Assembly: GCA_039105265.1 (NCBI GenBank)
Contig: JAPFFF010000021.1
Span: forward strand, 2,356,001 to 2,420,000
Origin: Tritrichomonas musculus
Taxonomy: Eukaryota > Parabasalia > Tritrichomonadida > Tritrichomonadidae
DNA length: 64,000 bases
Direction: 5' to 3'
The position numbers and the translations under genes were made by a program. Below the pieces are notes generated by a model, which saw only the letters and a program-made list of their open reading frames with translations, did not search any database and was not told where the DNA came from. Below, in pieces: positions 20,190-29,820 of the stretch (positions within the stretch are counted from its first letter, which is position 1; every line of letters begins with the position of its first letter).

Positions 20190-21488
20190 ATGAGCCATAT
20201 TCAACTGGAGTACTCAAGTATTTTACAAGTTCCTCTTCAAAATTATTACAACGATTTTACATTTATCGTTAATGGTCAAGCTTTTCAAACGAGTAGTTTA
20301 ATCGCAGATTTATTATCACCTACGATCAGTCAAATTCACACTAATGACCCGACGTTCGATACATTTACGATTAATATTGACGAACAAGGCGATTTTTCAC
20401 ATATCCTTCAACTTGTTAATTTCAAGTCAAACGAACTTCGAGAAGACGAGATCCCATTTGTAACCCATATACTTGAAATTCTCAACAACGACACGATTAA
20501 AATACGAGAAAGTGAATTAGTTGAGCTTACCAAAGATAATATCCTAACCGAAATTAAGAAGCACGAAGTCCACGCCAAATATTTCCAAGAAAGATATTTA
20601 GAAGAAATTGAATTCATATCTTCCAACTTTGCAGAACTTGTCAGCACTAAAGAATCAGAACTGCAAGAACTTTCGATTTCTAGTATTGAAAAAGTTCTAA
20701 CCAACGACCATTTGAGCATTGAAACTGAAGATTCACTTTTACGTTTTGTCAATAAACTTTACGAACGAGATCGAAACTACTCAATTTTGTATGATCACGT
20801 TTACTTCATCAACGTGACATCATCATGCATGAAAGAGTTCACGCATATTTTCGACAAGGAAGACATGACGAGTGGCACGTGGAAGAGTCTGATAGAGAGA
20901 CTTGAATCAGAAAGTCAGGGAGTGAAAGAAGTGAAAAGAAGATCTTCAAATTACAAGAAAGAAGCAGAACGAGGACAACTTTTCGAACCATCAGAAAACG
21001 AACCATTTTCAGGCATGATAAACTACATCAGAGAAAACGGAAACATCGACAACGATCTTCATGTCACTGCATCATCAATTGGAAACAGCGGTGAACGTTG
21101 TCAGCCTCGGACTGTTCTTTTGAAAGAGAATGCAGGTTACCACTTTCACACCAACAACGAACCAGGCAGCTGGCTGACGATTGACTTCAAAGATCACCGG
21201 ATAATTCCAACCGCCTACACAATCAGGTCAGGTCCTGGATCTCAAAATTGGCATCATCCAAAAAGCTGGGTCATTCAGGTCTCTAACGACAACAACACTT
21301 GGCAGACGATCGATACAGTGAACGACAGTCCGTATTTGAACGGAAGAAGACTTTTTCACACTTACAAGATAGGTGAAGAACAGAGTAGCGAATTTCGCTA
21401 TTTCAAAATCCTCCAGACAGGTAAAGATTTCAATAATTGCGACAATCTTTTATTTGAGACCATTGAAATCTATGGGACACTCATATGA
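20190..21488 (+). CDS. BTB/POZ-like protein with C-terminal F5/8 type C (discoidin) domain
   Basis: 432 residues from a clean ATG to TGA. Residues about 20-105 read as a BTB/POZ fold (NDFTFIVNGQAFQTSSLIAD ... HILEILNN), with an alpha-helical BACK-like region at about 140-230. Residues about 270-431 are an F5/8 type C domain: DLHVTASSIGN, GSWLTIDFKDHRIIPTAYTI, WVIQVSNDNNTWQTID, FRYFKILQTG and ETIEIYG. There is no signal peptide, so the discoidin fold is intracellular here. BTB-discoidin proteins are a large family in trichomonads, where BTB suggests Cullin-3 adaptor or oligomerisation roles; the ligand is unknown. GC content is visibly higher than in neighbours, a sign of a well-used gene. A decayed relative of the discoidin part lies at 19.0 kb. 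Confidence 0.85.
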   Translation: MSHIQLEYSSILQVPLQNYYNDFTFIVNGQAFQTSSLIADLLSPTISQIHTNDPTFDTFTINIDEQGDFSHILQLVNFKSNELREDEIPFVTHILEILNNDTIKIRESELVELTKDNILTEIKKHEVHAKYFQERYLEEIEFISSNFAELVSTKESELQELSISSIEKVLTNDHLSIETEDSLLRFVNKLYERDRNYSILYDHVYFINVTSSCMKEFTHIFDKEDMTSGTWKSLIERLESESQGVKEVKRRSSNYKKEAERGQLFEPSENEPFSGMINYIRENGNIDNDLHVTASSIGNSGERCQPRTVLLKENAGYHFHTNNEPGSWLTIDFKDHRIIPTAYTIRSGPGSQNWHHPKSWVIQVSNDNNTWQTIDTVNDSPYLNGRRLFHTYKIGEEQSSEFRYFKILQTGKDFNNCDNLLFETIEIYGTLI

Positions 21489-21611
21489 ATTCGATCTTCT
21501 CATTAATAAAAAAATCATTTACTTTATATATAATCTAAGAAAATCGAATCTAGTGAAGCTTGCTTATATAATTCCTTTTGAGAGAAATAAGAATAAAGAA
21601 CTAGCTGAGAA

Positions 21612-21649
<38 letters not shown>

Positions 21650-21861
21650 CTTTATTTTCATTTATGTATATTTTTTATTGTTTGAAAAAAATTAAATATA
21701 TTTCCTATTCAAAATTTGTAACAAAAATGAGACTCTTCTCCCTTAATTGCAATTTCAGTTTCACCAAAATCTAATATTATAATATGATATTCGATCATCT
21801 TTATAAAAATATAAACTTCTCTTACTTTTTGAATAAGAAAAAAAAGCAAAAAAATTAATTT
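21489..21861. other. Intergenic region with a T tract
   Basis: Between the BTB gene (+) and the surface-protein pseudogene (-), tail to tail. A T tract of about 33 bases lies near 21617-21649. No gene. Confidence 0.5.
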
Positions 21862-24112
21862 TTAAACTTGATTTGATTCTTGACTTTGGCTATTATCATT
21901 GGATTGATTTCTTTTCATAATTGTTATTGCAATCAAGATCACAACAACTCCAATGAAAGTAGATAAAGTCATTAAAATCATTTTAGAAAAGAGCTTCTCA
22001 TTTCCGAAACTATTTTCTTTCAATAATTGAACCTAATTGATATTAAATTTGACATTTAGAGCCTTGTTTTCATCCACAGAAAACTTGCACGACTTGATGA
22101 AAATACTTGGATTATTAAGTGCAATTTGTCAATCAATATAATGTGCTCCATTGGCCAAATTTCCGTTGAAAGTGCAATGTTCAACATTAATTTTTGTAAA
22201 ACCTTTTTCTTTCGCATAGAACAATGAACAATCAGAATTTTGATTAATTTCAAAGACACAATCGGAAATCAAAATAGAAGCTTTCGAATCATTCACATTT
22301 TGAAGCAATTTTAGACTTTCAGGTAAAACAGAGAGATCATCAGTTATTTTAACAGCACCACCATTTCCTTTATTTTCTGAGAAGACGCAATTAGAAATAT
22401 GTCCATAAGAAGTAGTTAAATAAATGGCACTTCCACCTGATAAACCGTCACCACTTGATTTACCAGAGAGTTCATTTGATACAAAATTACAATCTTCAAT
22501 TTTTACATAACTTTTCTCTGAACGTGAATAAATATAAACAGCACCACCAAAATGAGCCTTACATGACTTGAATGTTAACTTTTTAAGATAAATCTCATAA
22601 CTGGAATCTTTCAAAGTGTTATAAATACAAATTCCACCGCCTCCACCGTTGCTAGAATAACAGCCACTGAAAACAGCATTTTCTCCAGTAAATCCGTAAT
22701 TATCAGAGACATTAATGCAAACAGCACCAATTAATTTGTATCCATCTTGGCATATAATGTAATCAGCATCAGTTGGTCCAGTTCATGTCTTGCATGATTC
22801 ATTGCATGGCGAACATTCAGACTTATCATTAATATAAAGCCATCAGAACATCTGGTACAGATTGGATTTGGACTGCATGTGAATTTATCATCATCATTAC
22901 AATTCTCAATGCAAAGTTGACAATTTTCATGGCCAGTGCCGTTACATAGGCAGCATAAACCTGTGTAATATTGACCAGGTTCGAAATTCATTGAAGTGAA
23001 ATAATAACCATCAGCACAAGTAGAACAAGAAGTTGCAGTTCCATAACATGATTTACAAGAAGAGTCACATTGAACACATTTTTCTCCATTAAGATAAACT
23101 TGTACAAATCGCATTTTCATAGAAATCACAAGTTCGACAACCATCTAAACAATTAACGCATTTTGTTCCACTTAAAACAAAACCGTTTTTACAAGATGTG
23201 CATTGATTCATATTACTTTGGCAAGTTAAACAATTGCCAGAACAACGAGCATTGCAATTTCCAAGTCCACTTAGTAAGTGGCCATCAATGCATAAAGTAC
23301 ATCTAAATGAAGAACTGCGTGTTGCACAAGGTGACTTACATTTTTTGCATTCATTATTGCTTAGATAATATCCATCAAGACCTTCCGTGCACTTTGATTT
23401 TTCGCATTTCTTGCAACCTGTTTGCATCAGGTTGTGATTGATAAAAACCTTCCAAGCATTCAGTACATTGATTTGCTGCTGAGTCACATTTCTTACAACA
23501 TTTTACTTTACATGGCTGTCAATCATAATCTTCTTCACCTTCTCTCTTATATAAACGGAATCCATCTTTACATTTTTTACAATTTATTAATCTTTCACAT
23601 TCAGCACAATTGTATTCACATGAGGTGCATCTACGAACTGCCCATTCTATTCCTTGCATGTATGAATTATCATCCATAAAGTAGCCCGTTGCGCAATTTG
23701 AACATCGATTATTAATGGGTCCATGGCATGTTACGCAAGCTTCATTGCATTTGGCACATATTTTATTTTCAAAAGAGAAATAAAATCCAGGATCACAAGA
23801 AACACAATCATTGGCAGTTGGTCCTTTACATTGCCTACAAACTGGTGCACATGGTAAACAATAAGTGTTTTCAGGATAGATATCATCATCACATCTATGG
23901 CAGCTATTTATATCACATTCTTGACAATGAGTAGAGCATTTTTCACATTGATTGTTGGAATTGAAATAGTAACCTCTCTTACATTCATTACATGAATTTG
24001 TACCATCATGACAAGTTTGACAACTTTCATGACAATTATTAGACTATTCAACATAATTTACCATGAAATCAGTACAAATAAATGAAGTTTCTCAAAATTT
24101 GGTAAAAATGAA
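21862..24112 (-). pseudogene. Cys-rich / Pmp-like surface membrane protein, disrupted
   Basis: One ancestral reading direction can be followed. First is a Cys-rich ectodomain of CxxC-rich, furin/VSP-like units (CHESCQTCHDGTNSCNEC, CKKCDSAANQCTECLEGFY, CTSCKNGFVLSGTKCVNC). Then comes a right-handed beta-helix part with Pmp-type repeats (FGGAVYIYSR, GGSAIYLTTS, FSENKGNGGAVKI), then a transmembrane segment (STFIGVVVILIAITIM) and a short tail ending at TAA 21862-21864. It is broken by in-frame TGA/TAG codons near 24086, 24046, 23517, 22131 and 22036 and by at least two frameshifts around 22.7-23.5 kb; no N-terminal signal peptide survives. Pmp-like and Cys-rich surface proteins are known trichomonad families. 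The upstream end abuts the acyl-CoA synthetase stop. Confidence 0.8.
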
Positions 24113-24116
24113 GTTC

Positions 24117-26963
24117 TCATATGGAGTCATCAATTACTAAACGTCCTCCATTGTACATTGTATTCCATATAACGAGACTATCATATTTATCTTTTTTTAC
24201 ATGAATTATATTTGGCCATGTGTCGGTTATCTCACCAAACAAACTATTTATCAAATCCTCGTCATTCGCATCGATATCTTTCTTGATTTTCTGAATAATT
24301 TTATTTTCGCTACTCAACAACTGATCAGCAGCATCCTTGTAAGTGATCAATTTCGAACAGTTCTCGTTCTTGTCGATAAGAATTCTGTTCTCATAAAAAG
24401 TGCAAAATGTTTCGAATATTTTTGCCAACGACTTTGTCTTTTTCGAATTCGAAGCCTCGATTCTTGAAAACAACATAAATTCTTTAGATAAATAATGATC
24501 CTCATCAAAGCATTCTAAAGGAATTTTCCAATTATTATGAATCTCACACATCTTTTTCAATTTGGTCATCTTTTCATAGCAATGCGTGCAGTACTTCTTA
24601 GTGCAATCGAGGCAAACATATCTTGGCGTTCCCTCGCCATATGAGCCAACTTCAATCAGATCTCCGCACAAATAGCACCAAACCTCCCATGCCGAAGGGG
24701 CTCGAAGAGAGACAACAAAATCGTCACTTTTTTCTTTTGGAGATGTTTTTATGATTCCAGTCAATATTTGATATGGAAGATTTTCACCAACTTCGTTTGC
24801 AACTTCAATCAACTTGCCAATTTGGGTGCAAAACTGCTCGTTGAGATGTTCAATATCAGGATCAGTTTCGAATTGAGCGTCATTAAATCTTTTGCAGGAT
24901 TCAACAACAAGTTCTTTATTTTTGAATACAGTATTGAAAAAGTTATCAAATGAATCATCATCGGTTATTTTCAAAAAGGCATCATCGTTCTCTTTGAAAC
25001 ATTTCGATTTGACTTCTTGTGTATCATGCTCAACTTTTTCTCTATATTTGGCCATTTTCTCTCTCGATTGAGGTATCGTCTCTCTCAATTTCAAAATTGT
25101 GTCTCTAAGTGGTCGCATTGCATCTTCGAGAATTTGGCTGTCTTCATCATCATCACACATGAACCTGTAATTAATGTAATCGAAATCTTTATCTTCTCTG
25201 ATCTTCTTCTTTTCAATTTCATGTTCGCCTATTCGAACATATTCTGAGTCTATTTGGTCTTTGAACTTTTTCAATAAAACCGATCTTTTTAGTTTATTTG
25301 TTGGTGAAAGCTCACCCGTTAAAGGTGTCCATTCATGATCACTAATGACGACTCCACGCGGTATTTGTGAAGGAGATAAATTGTGAGATCTCGCTGTTTG
25401 AATGATTTCTCTCAAAACTTTATGATGTGTCACTTTTTCTCCCTTTATTGGCACAACAACGGCAACAAGAAAATTCTGCATCCTGTCTCCGTGCAAATAA
25501 ATGTTAGTGAACAGTTTTGAACTGTTCAAATAGAGATTCTCAAGAGGACCAACTGGAATCCAAACGCTTCTTCCATCAACATAAAGCTCAACCAAGTCAG
25601 ACTTTCTATCAATAATTGAGAGGAGACCGTTAGAGTCGATTCTTCCGATGTCTTTTGTGTAATACCAGCCATCTTTGAAATTCTCTTTTGTCGCTCTGAT
25701 CGACTCTTCTCTGTTTCCGAAGTATGAAGTTGTCATGTCTGGCATTTTGACAACAATTTCACCTACTTTGTCGGTTTCGGTTGACACATAACCGCACTCT
25801 GGAGAATCAACAAGCTTCAGTTCAATGTTACTTGCTATTCTTCCGTTGTTAGAAATGCCAGGAACTTCTGTAGTCCCGTATGTATTGATAACTGCTGCAT
25901 TATCGAAAATTTCTCTCAAAAAGTCGAGTACTTGTTCGCTGGTTACAGAGCCACCTGTGCCGATAATTGTACATTTTGTTCCGATCATCTTGGAAACTGT
26001 TTCTTTAGCCTCTTTCAGAATGTTTGTTACGATTCTATTTTCTTGCTTTTGCTCACAATTGAGAACCAGAAGATCGATCAATTCTTGGCTCGGATTCGTT
26101 ATTTTTTCAACTTTTTGAAAGTACTCAACGATCAACTTTTCAATCAAATTATTATAATACGAATACAGATAATTCCACAGATGAGGCATCGACATGAGAA
26201 AAGAAGGCTCAATCTCTTGGGCGTCTTCAAGGAGTCCATTTAAATCACTCCGTGCAAATGCAATTTTACCGCCAACAGAAAAGGCTTGCCAAATGATGTC
26301 CCTGTCCATTCCGTGTGCAAGCGAATTGAATGATAAACAGACCGACCGTTTATCCTCTGAAAAAGGACCTTGCTGAATTAAGGAAAACCACCGTTTCCGA
26401 GTAATGGGAAGACCTTTCGGAGAACCAGTTGTACCGCTGCTGAAAATGATTGTATGATATTCATTTGAAAAAGTTTCATAGGAATCAATAGGAATTTTGT
26501 AAACCTCTGAAAGTTTGACAACATTTTGATCATCAATGTTATCATCCATACAAATTATTAATTTGAGTGATTTTTGATGTTCCGCAATTTTGAGGAAATA
26601 ATTAAGCTGATTGGATCCGACAATGGCGGCTGATGGGCAAATATCTTTTGCAATTGTAATTGATTCATCTAATGGCCATGATGTGTGGAATCCAACTGAA
26701 ATTAAACCTTTTAATGAGCATGCAAAATCTGCAATCATCCATTCTTCACGATTGTCGGAGCATATGCAAACAGTACAAAAGGGAGAAATCTCTGGTGACG
26801 GAACTGTAATTCTTTTGGAAAGAAATGAAGCAAGATGCTGAGCTTTAATAAAAATATCATTATACGAGGACCATTGAAAATGCTCTTTGCTTGATTTTCG
26901 TGCACCAAATAATGGCTTATCTTTATTTTTTTTGAAACTTCTTGTTATAAATTTTCTAATCAT
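24117..26963 (-). CDS. Long-chain acyl-CoA synthetase-like protein with ZZ-type zinc finger
   Basis: 948 residues. Residues 1-580 are an AMP-binding/adenylate-forming enzyme: phosphate loop SSGTTGSPKG (175-184), TYGTTE (361-366), YYTKDIG with Asp438, IDRKSD with Arg453, and the C-terminal lid. It should activate a fatty acid to acyl-AMP and acyl-CoA. A charged linker (620-740) leads to a zinc-binding segment near 765-815 (WCYLCG ... RYVCLDCTKKYCTHCYEKM, later CEIHNNW) of the ZZ type. After it, residues about 840-890 (LAKIFETFCTFYENRILIDK ... ITYKDAADQLL) resemble the beginning of a second adenylation domain. The ORF ends at TGA next to a truncated pseudogene, so the ancestral protein may have been longer. 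No membrane segment is obvious. Long intact ORF with low AT bias, clearly functional at least in its first part. Confidence 0.85.
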   Translation of the reverse strand: MIRKFITRSFKKNKDKPLFGARKSSKEHFQWSSYNDIFIKAQHLASFLSKRITVPSPEISPFCTVCICSDNREEWMIADFACSLKGLISVGFHTSWPLDESITIAKDICPSAAIVGSNQLNYFLKIAEHQKSLKLIICMDDNIDDQNVVKLSEVYKIPIDSYETFSNEYHTIIFSSGTTGSPKGLPITRKRWFSLIQQGPFSEDKRSVCLSFNSLAHGMDRDIIWQAFSVGGKIAFARSDLNGLLEDAQEIEPSFLMSMPHLWNYLYSYYNNLIEKLIVEYFQKVEKITNPSQELIDLLVLNCEQKQENRIVTNILKEAKETVSKMIGTKCTIIGTGGSVTSEQVLDFLREIFDNAAVINTYGTTEVPGISNNGRIASNIELKLVDSPECGYVSTETDKVGEIVVKMPDMTTSYFGNREESIRATKENFKDGWYYTKDIGRIDSNGLLSIIDRKSDLVELYVDGRSVWIPVGPLENLYLNSSKLFTNIYLHGDRMQNFLVAVVVPIKGEKVTHHKVLREIIQTARSHNLSPSQIPRGVVISDHEWTPLTGELSPTNKLKRSVLLKKFKDQIDSEYVRIGEHEIEKKKIREDKDFDYINYRFMCDDDEDSQILEDAMRPLRDTILKLRETIPQSREKMAKYREKVEHDTQEVKSKCFKENDDAFLKITDDDSFDNFFNTVFKNKELVVESCKRFNDAQFETDPDIEHLNEQFCTQIGKLIEVANEVGENLPYQILTGIIKTSPKEKSDDFVVSLRAPSAWEVWCYLCGDLIEVGSYGEGTPRYVCLDCTKKYCTHCYEKMTKLKKMCEIHNNWKIPLECFDEDHYLSKEFMLFSRIEASNSKKTKSLAKIFETFCTFYENRILIDKNENCSKLITYKDAADQLLSSENKIIQKIKKDIDANDEDLINSLFGEITDTWPNIIHVKKDKYDSLVIWNTMYNGGRLVIDDSI

Positions 26964-27154
26964 TTCTACTTTTAATTAAAATAAAAATATCAATTTTTTC
27001 AAATTAAAAAATCTCTAGGTGCAACTTTTTGAGTTCCGCATTTCCACTCGTAAAAAAATATCTGATATTACTTTTTGAATTAATAATAATAATAATAATA
27101 AAAAACAATAAACTTTTTCAATGTAAAATTTTTATAAAAAAAATCTGAAAAAAA

Positions 27155-28065
27155 CTAAATTTTTAATGCATTTGAAACATCAGTTCCTGCTCTAACTGCA
27201 TCAACTGATACATATCTAATGTATGCTTCTGATTTCCAACGTCCTTGTCTTTTTATAACACAATCTTGAATTCAATTCAATGATGCATAATAAGCACCTC
27301 CTCGACGGAATGAGTGCCAGTTATACTCATTGGGATTTGGAACTCCAATTGATTATAATACAGCATGAAGATGCTGTCTTAAAAAATATTCATTATTTGA
27401 TAAGTAATCATTTTCATTTAAAGTTGATAAAAAATCTAAATAAAAAATTGGACAAGTTAATGAGTAATTACATGATACATATGTATCAACTCCTTGATGA
27501 TCCTGGTCCGTCTTTGATGATGAGATAAAAATTTTTAAAATTTTCTTTTCTTCGTTATAATTTATATCACATTTTTTTTAAATTAATAACCTCCGATATT
27601 CTTAAAAAACAATAATAGCTTAAAGTTATTAAAAAAAAAGAATTTTTGATCTGGAATATTTGTTGGTGTAAATCTTTCATAAATCAATTGAAAATAAGCA
27701 GGATTAAACGGTTTCTTTGCGTTAGGGAAGTAACCACCTTGCATTTCTCTTCGTAAGCCACTTTTAAAAACTTTAAGGCTAATTGATAATACAAGATTGT
27801 CAAGATTGTGATTTTTAAAATAAGAAGAAAAAGCTTGTATATATTGTTTTATTGTGGAATACGAACGATTGCTATGATCTTTTTGATAAACTATAAAACC
27901 GATGATCTTATCTTCTTTTATTGGATAAGGTTCAACATTTACATAATTAGTTAAAATATTTTCGTATACATTAATGCATGATTCATAAGTTTTTTTTGAT
28001 GTTGGAGCGAGTGAATTTCCTTTAATTTCATTGCCTTTTGCTAATAGTTGTTCAAATAAACTCAT
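27155..28065 (-). pseudogene. Tyrosine recombinase (Crypton/DIRS-like), disrupted
   Basis: The N-terminal 150 residues are open (ATG at 28065) and look like a core-binding domain (TSKKTYESCINVYENILTNY ... YSTIKQYIQAFSSYFKNH). After a frameshift at an A run near 27610 come FLRISEVINLKK (catalytic Arg box), SKTDQDHQGVDTYVSC, CPIFYLDFL, NWHSFRRGGAYYASLN (HxxR) and QGRWKSEAYIRYVS (Trp and the nucleophile Tyr), ending at TAG 27155-27157. In-frame TGA and TAA codons break the C-terminal half. R, HxxR and Y positions identify a tyrosine recombinase/integrase, as found in Crypton or DIRS-type mobile elements. The ATG abuts a kinase gene tail on the opposite strand, suggesting the element landed in that gene. 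Confidence 0.7.
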
Positions 28066-28243
28066 TTATTAGCAACCTATTAAAAGTTAAAATAGAAGAT
28101 AGATACACAGCTCAACAAGCACTTGATCATCGATTTTCCCATCATATGAGCCCTGAGAAGATGTACTTAGGTTCTTTAGTATCTGACGTTGAAGAAGAAA
28201 TACAAGTTACTGACTCAATCACTTCCAGAATAATTCTTCATTG
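28061..28243 (+). pseudogene. C-terminal end of a protein kinase domain
   Basis: About 60 codons read ISNLLKVKIEDRYTAQQALD, then HRFSHHM, the subdomain XI pattern (LLxxxPxxRxTAxxALxHxF) at the end of Ser/Thr kinases of the CAMK/STE type. The rest of the kinase is missing upstream, where the tyrosine recombinase pseudogene begins on the other strand only about 10 bases away. It ends in TGA at 28241-28243; the next ORF starts nine bases later in a different frame. Confidence 0.5.
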
Positions 28244-28251
28244 ATCCCGAA

Positions 28252-28653
28252 ATGATTTCCATAGCACATTTAATAAGCAAATATTACAATAATTTTATTC
28301 CAACGGCAACATTTCATATCCCAATTCAACTTGAAGAATTAAACATAAAAGAAATCATTGAGTCATTGCCACCTGAAGCCAAAATTATATCCATTGAGAG
28401 CGGCAGCACTTTTTTGACCATTGCATTTATCATTACAAATAAATTGGAACGAACCATGGAAAAATACTCACAATTAATTACACAAATAAATGATAAATTA
28501 GTCGCATGGGGAGATCCAATTATGGGTAAAAATATTAAGATTAAGAGAACGAATATCAAATTTCAAAACGAAAAAGATATGAAAAATATAGTTGTCAACT
28601 TTATTCAAAACACAGAAATTGTTGATCAAATTAATTTCGATGAAAATAGATAA
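28252..28653 (+). CDS. Hypothetical protein, 133 aa
   Basis: ATG at 28252, TAG-free to TAA at 28651-28653. The centre (IKEIIESLPPEAKIISIESG then STFLTIAFII) alternates hydrophobic residues like a beta-sheet ferredoxin-like or effector-associated fold, followed by a helical part and basic strand. I do not recognise a named family with certainty. It lies immediately after the kinase-domain tail in another frame, so it may be the C-terminal domain of that kinase gene separated by an indel. A poly-A tract of nearly 70 bases follows. Confidence 0.45.
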   Translation: MISIAHLISKYYNNFIPTATFHIPIQLEELNIKEIIESLPPEAKIISIESGSTFLTIAFIITNKLERTMEKYSQLITQINDKLVAWGDPIMGKNIKIKRTNIKFQNEKDMKNIVVNFIQNTEIVDQINFDENR

Positions 28654-28672
28654 GAAGTTCTACAATTGATTT

Positions 28673-28674
<2 letters not shown>

Positions 28675-28743
<69 letters not shown>
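28675..28743. repeat. Poly-A tract of about 68 bases
   Basis: Uninterrupted A run directly after the hypothetical gene. Tracts of 25-45 bases occur also at about 910, 11282, 45294 and 61638 (A) and at 21617 and 45411 (T). Such length suggests slippage-prone satellite DNA or a retro-inserted tail; no gene copy with target duplication was found next to it. Confidence 0.8.
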
Positions 28744-28745
<2 letters not shown>

Positions 28746-28846
28746 AACGCGCGATATAATCATAAATCATTTAATAAACTATAATCATTGAACATACATA
28801 AATGTTTTTTGTATTTTGAAATTCAATTAATAATTAATATCATTTA

Positions 28847-29129
28847 ATGACAACTTTTTGAGCAAAGCTCAAAAAGTTGTCATTCTTGAGATCTATTAGG
28901 TATAATATTTCATTTGTTTTCTTCATGGAAGTTGATTTATGTAAGTTTTGAAAAGAAATCAAATTTGAAAATAATAAAGGGCCACTTTTTGAGCTTCGCT
29001 CAAAAAGTGTCCAAGCATAAGATTCATTTCGGTTATGTAATAACTTGGTTATAGCTGGTTTTGATATTTGGATATCTGATTTGAGGAAATTGCAAGAAAC
29101 GCCACTTTTTGAGCTTCGCTCAAAAAGTG
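28847..29129. repeat. Three ACTTTTTGAGC hairpins, two at exactly 120-bp spacing
   Basis: 28847-28883 is a 17-bp arm hairpin (ATGACAACTTTTTGAGC / inverse) with loop AAA. 28983-29009 and 29103-29129 are identical 12-bp arm hairpins CACTTTTTGAGC-TTC-GCTCAAAAAGTG. The same arms appear at 5702-5735, and imperfectly at 35456-35495. They sit between a gene and a transposase pseudogene and could be element termini or 3'-end structures. No gene lies in 28744-29489. Confidence 0.7.
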
Positions 29130-29489
29130 TCTATGCTTTAGATAATAATGGCGTAATAATATATTTTTCTTTCAAGAACATTGTTCTATTTTAAGCAAGT
29201 ATTCTATAAAAACAAACGATTAAAATAAATAGAAAAATAATTGAGGGTCAATTTGGTTTCTCTTGTCATAAACATTTTGCATCAAAAAGTTATTTTATTT
29301 TTTATCTTTAAGAAAAAGTTATGTTTTATTTTTTGCTCCAAGAAAAAGTTCATGATTATTTTTCACTCTATCAAATTGTGGAAACTTTTTGACCGAAAAA
29401 AAATCAAAATAAACAAAAAAAAATTAAATATACTATATGATATGAAAAAAAAAAAAAAAAAAATTAAATATACTATATGGGGAAAAAAA

Positions 29490-29775
29490 AAATAATATTA
29501 AAGATTGGGCTTTCATTCTTCAACATAGGCTATTATATCAAGAAGCTGAAAAACAAGTTCGTAAAGATATATTGGAAAATCAATTTGAAATGATAATCAC
29601 TGGACAAACAATCATTGCCAATAAATTTTTTGATGAATGTAATGAAGTTAAAACACAAATTGAAGACCAAATAAAAAAAGAAAAATATGTCGTTGAAGAT
29701 GATGAACTTTTTCTTTATCTTGGAACGCTACTTTCAAGTTATCCAAAAATTAAAGTATTTAATTTAAAGTGGTAA
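29490..29775 (+). CDS. Hypothetical small protein linked to the transposase locus
   Basis: An open frame of about 95 codons without an ATG near its start (first internal start is a TTG at 29572) reads IKDWAFILQHRLLYQEAEKQ, then IANKFFDECNEVKTQIEDQI and ends KIKVFNLKW at TAA 29773-29775. It is protein-like and helical. It precedes the transposase by 45 bases, so it may be part of the same mobile element or a 5' fragment. Family not recognised. Confidence 0.35.
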
Positions 29776-29820
29776 CGTCAAAAAAAAGACGTTAAGCTTT
29801 TTTATTTTTGGCATTTTCTC

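Noticed and set aside
28675-28743. Poly-A tract as the tail of a retrotransposed gene copy
   Set aside because: No flanking target duplication or processed gene copy was found; similar A and T tracts occur in many unrelated gaps.
28847-29129. CRISPR-like array (regularly spaced palindromic repeats)
   Set aside because: Only three units, two of them 120 bp apart with AT-rich spacers, in a eukaryotic context with no cas genes.
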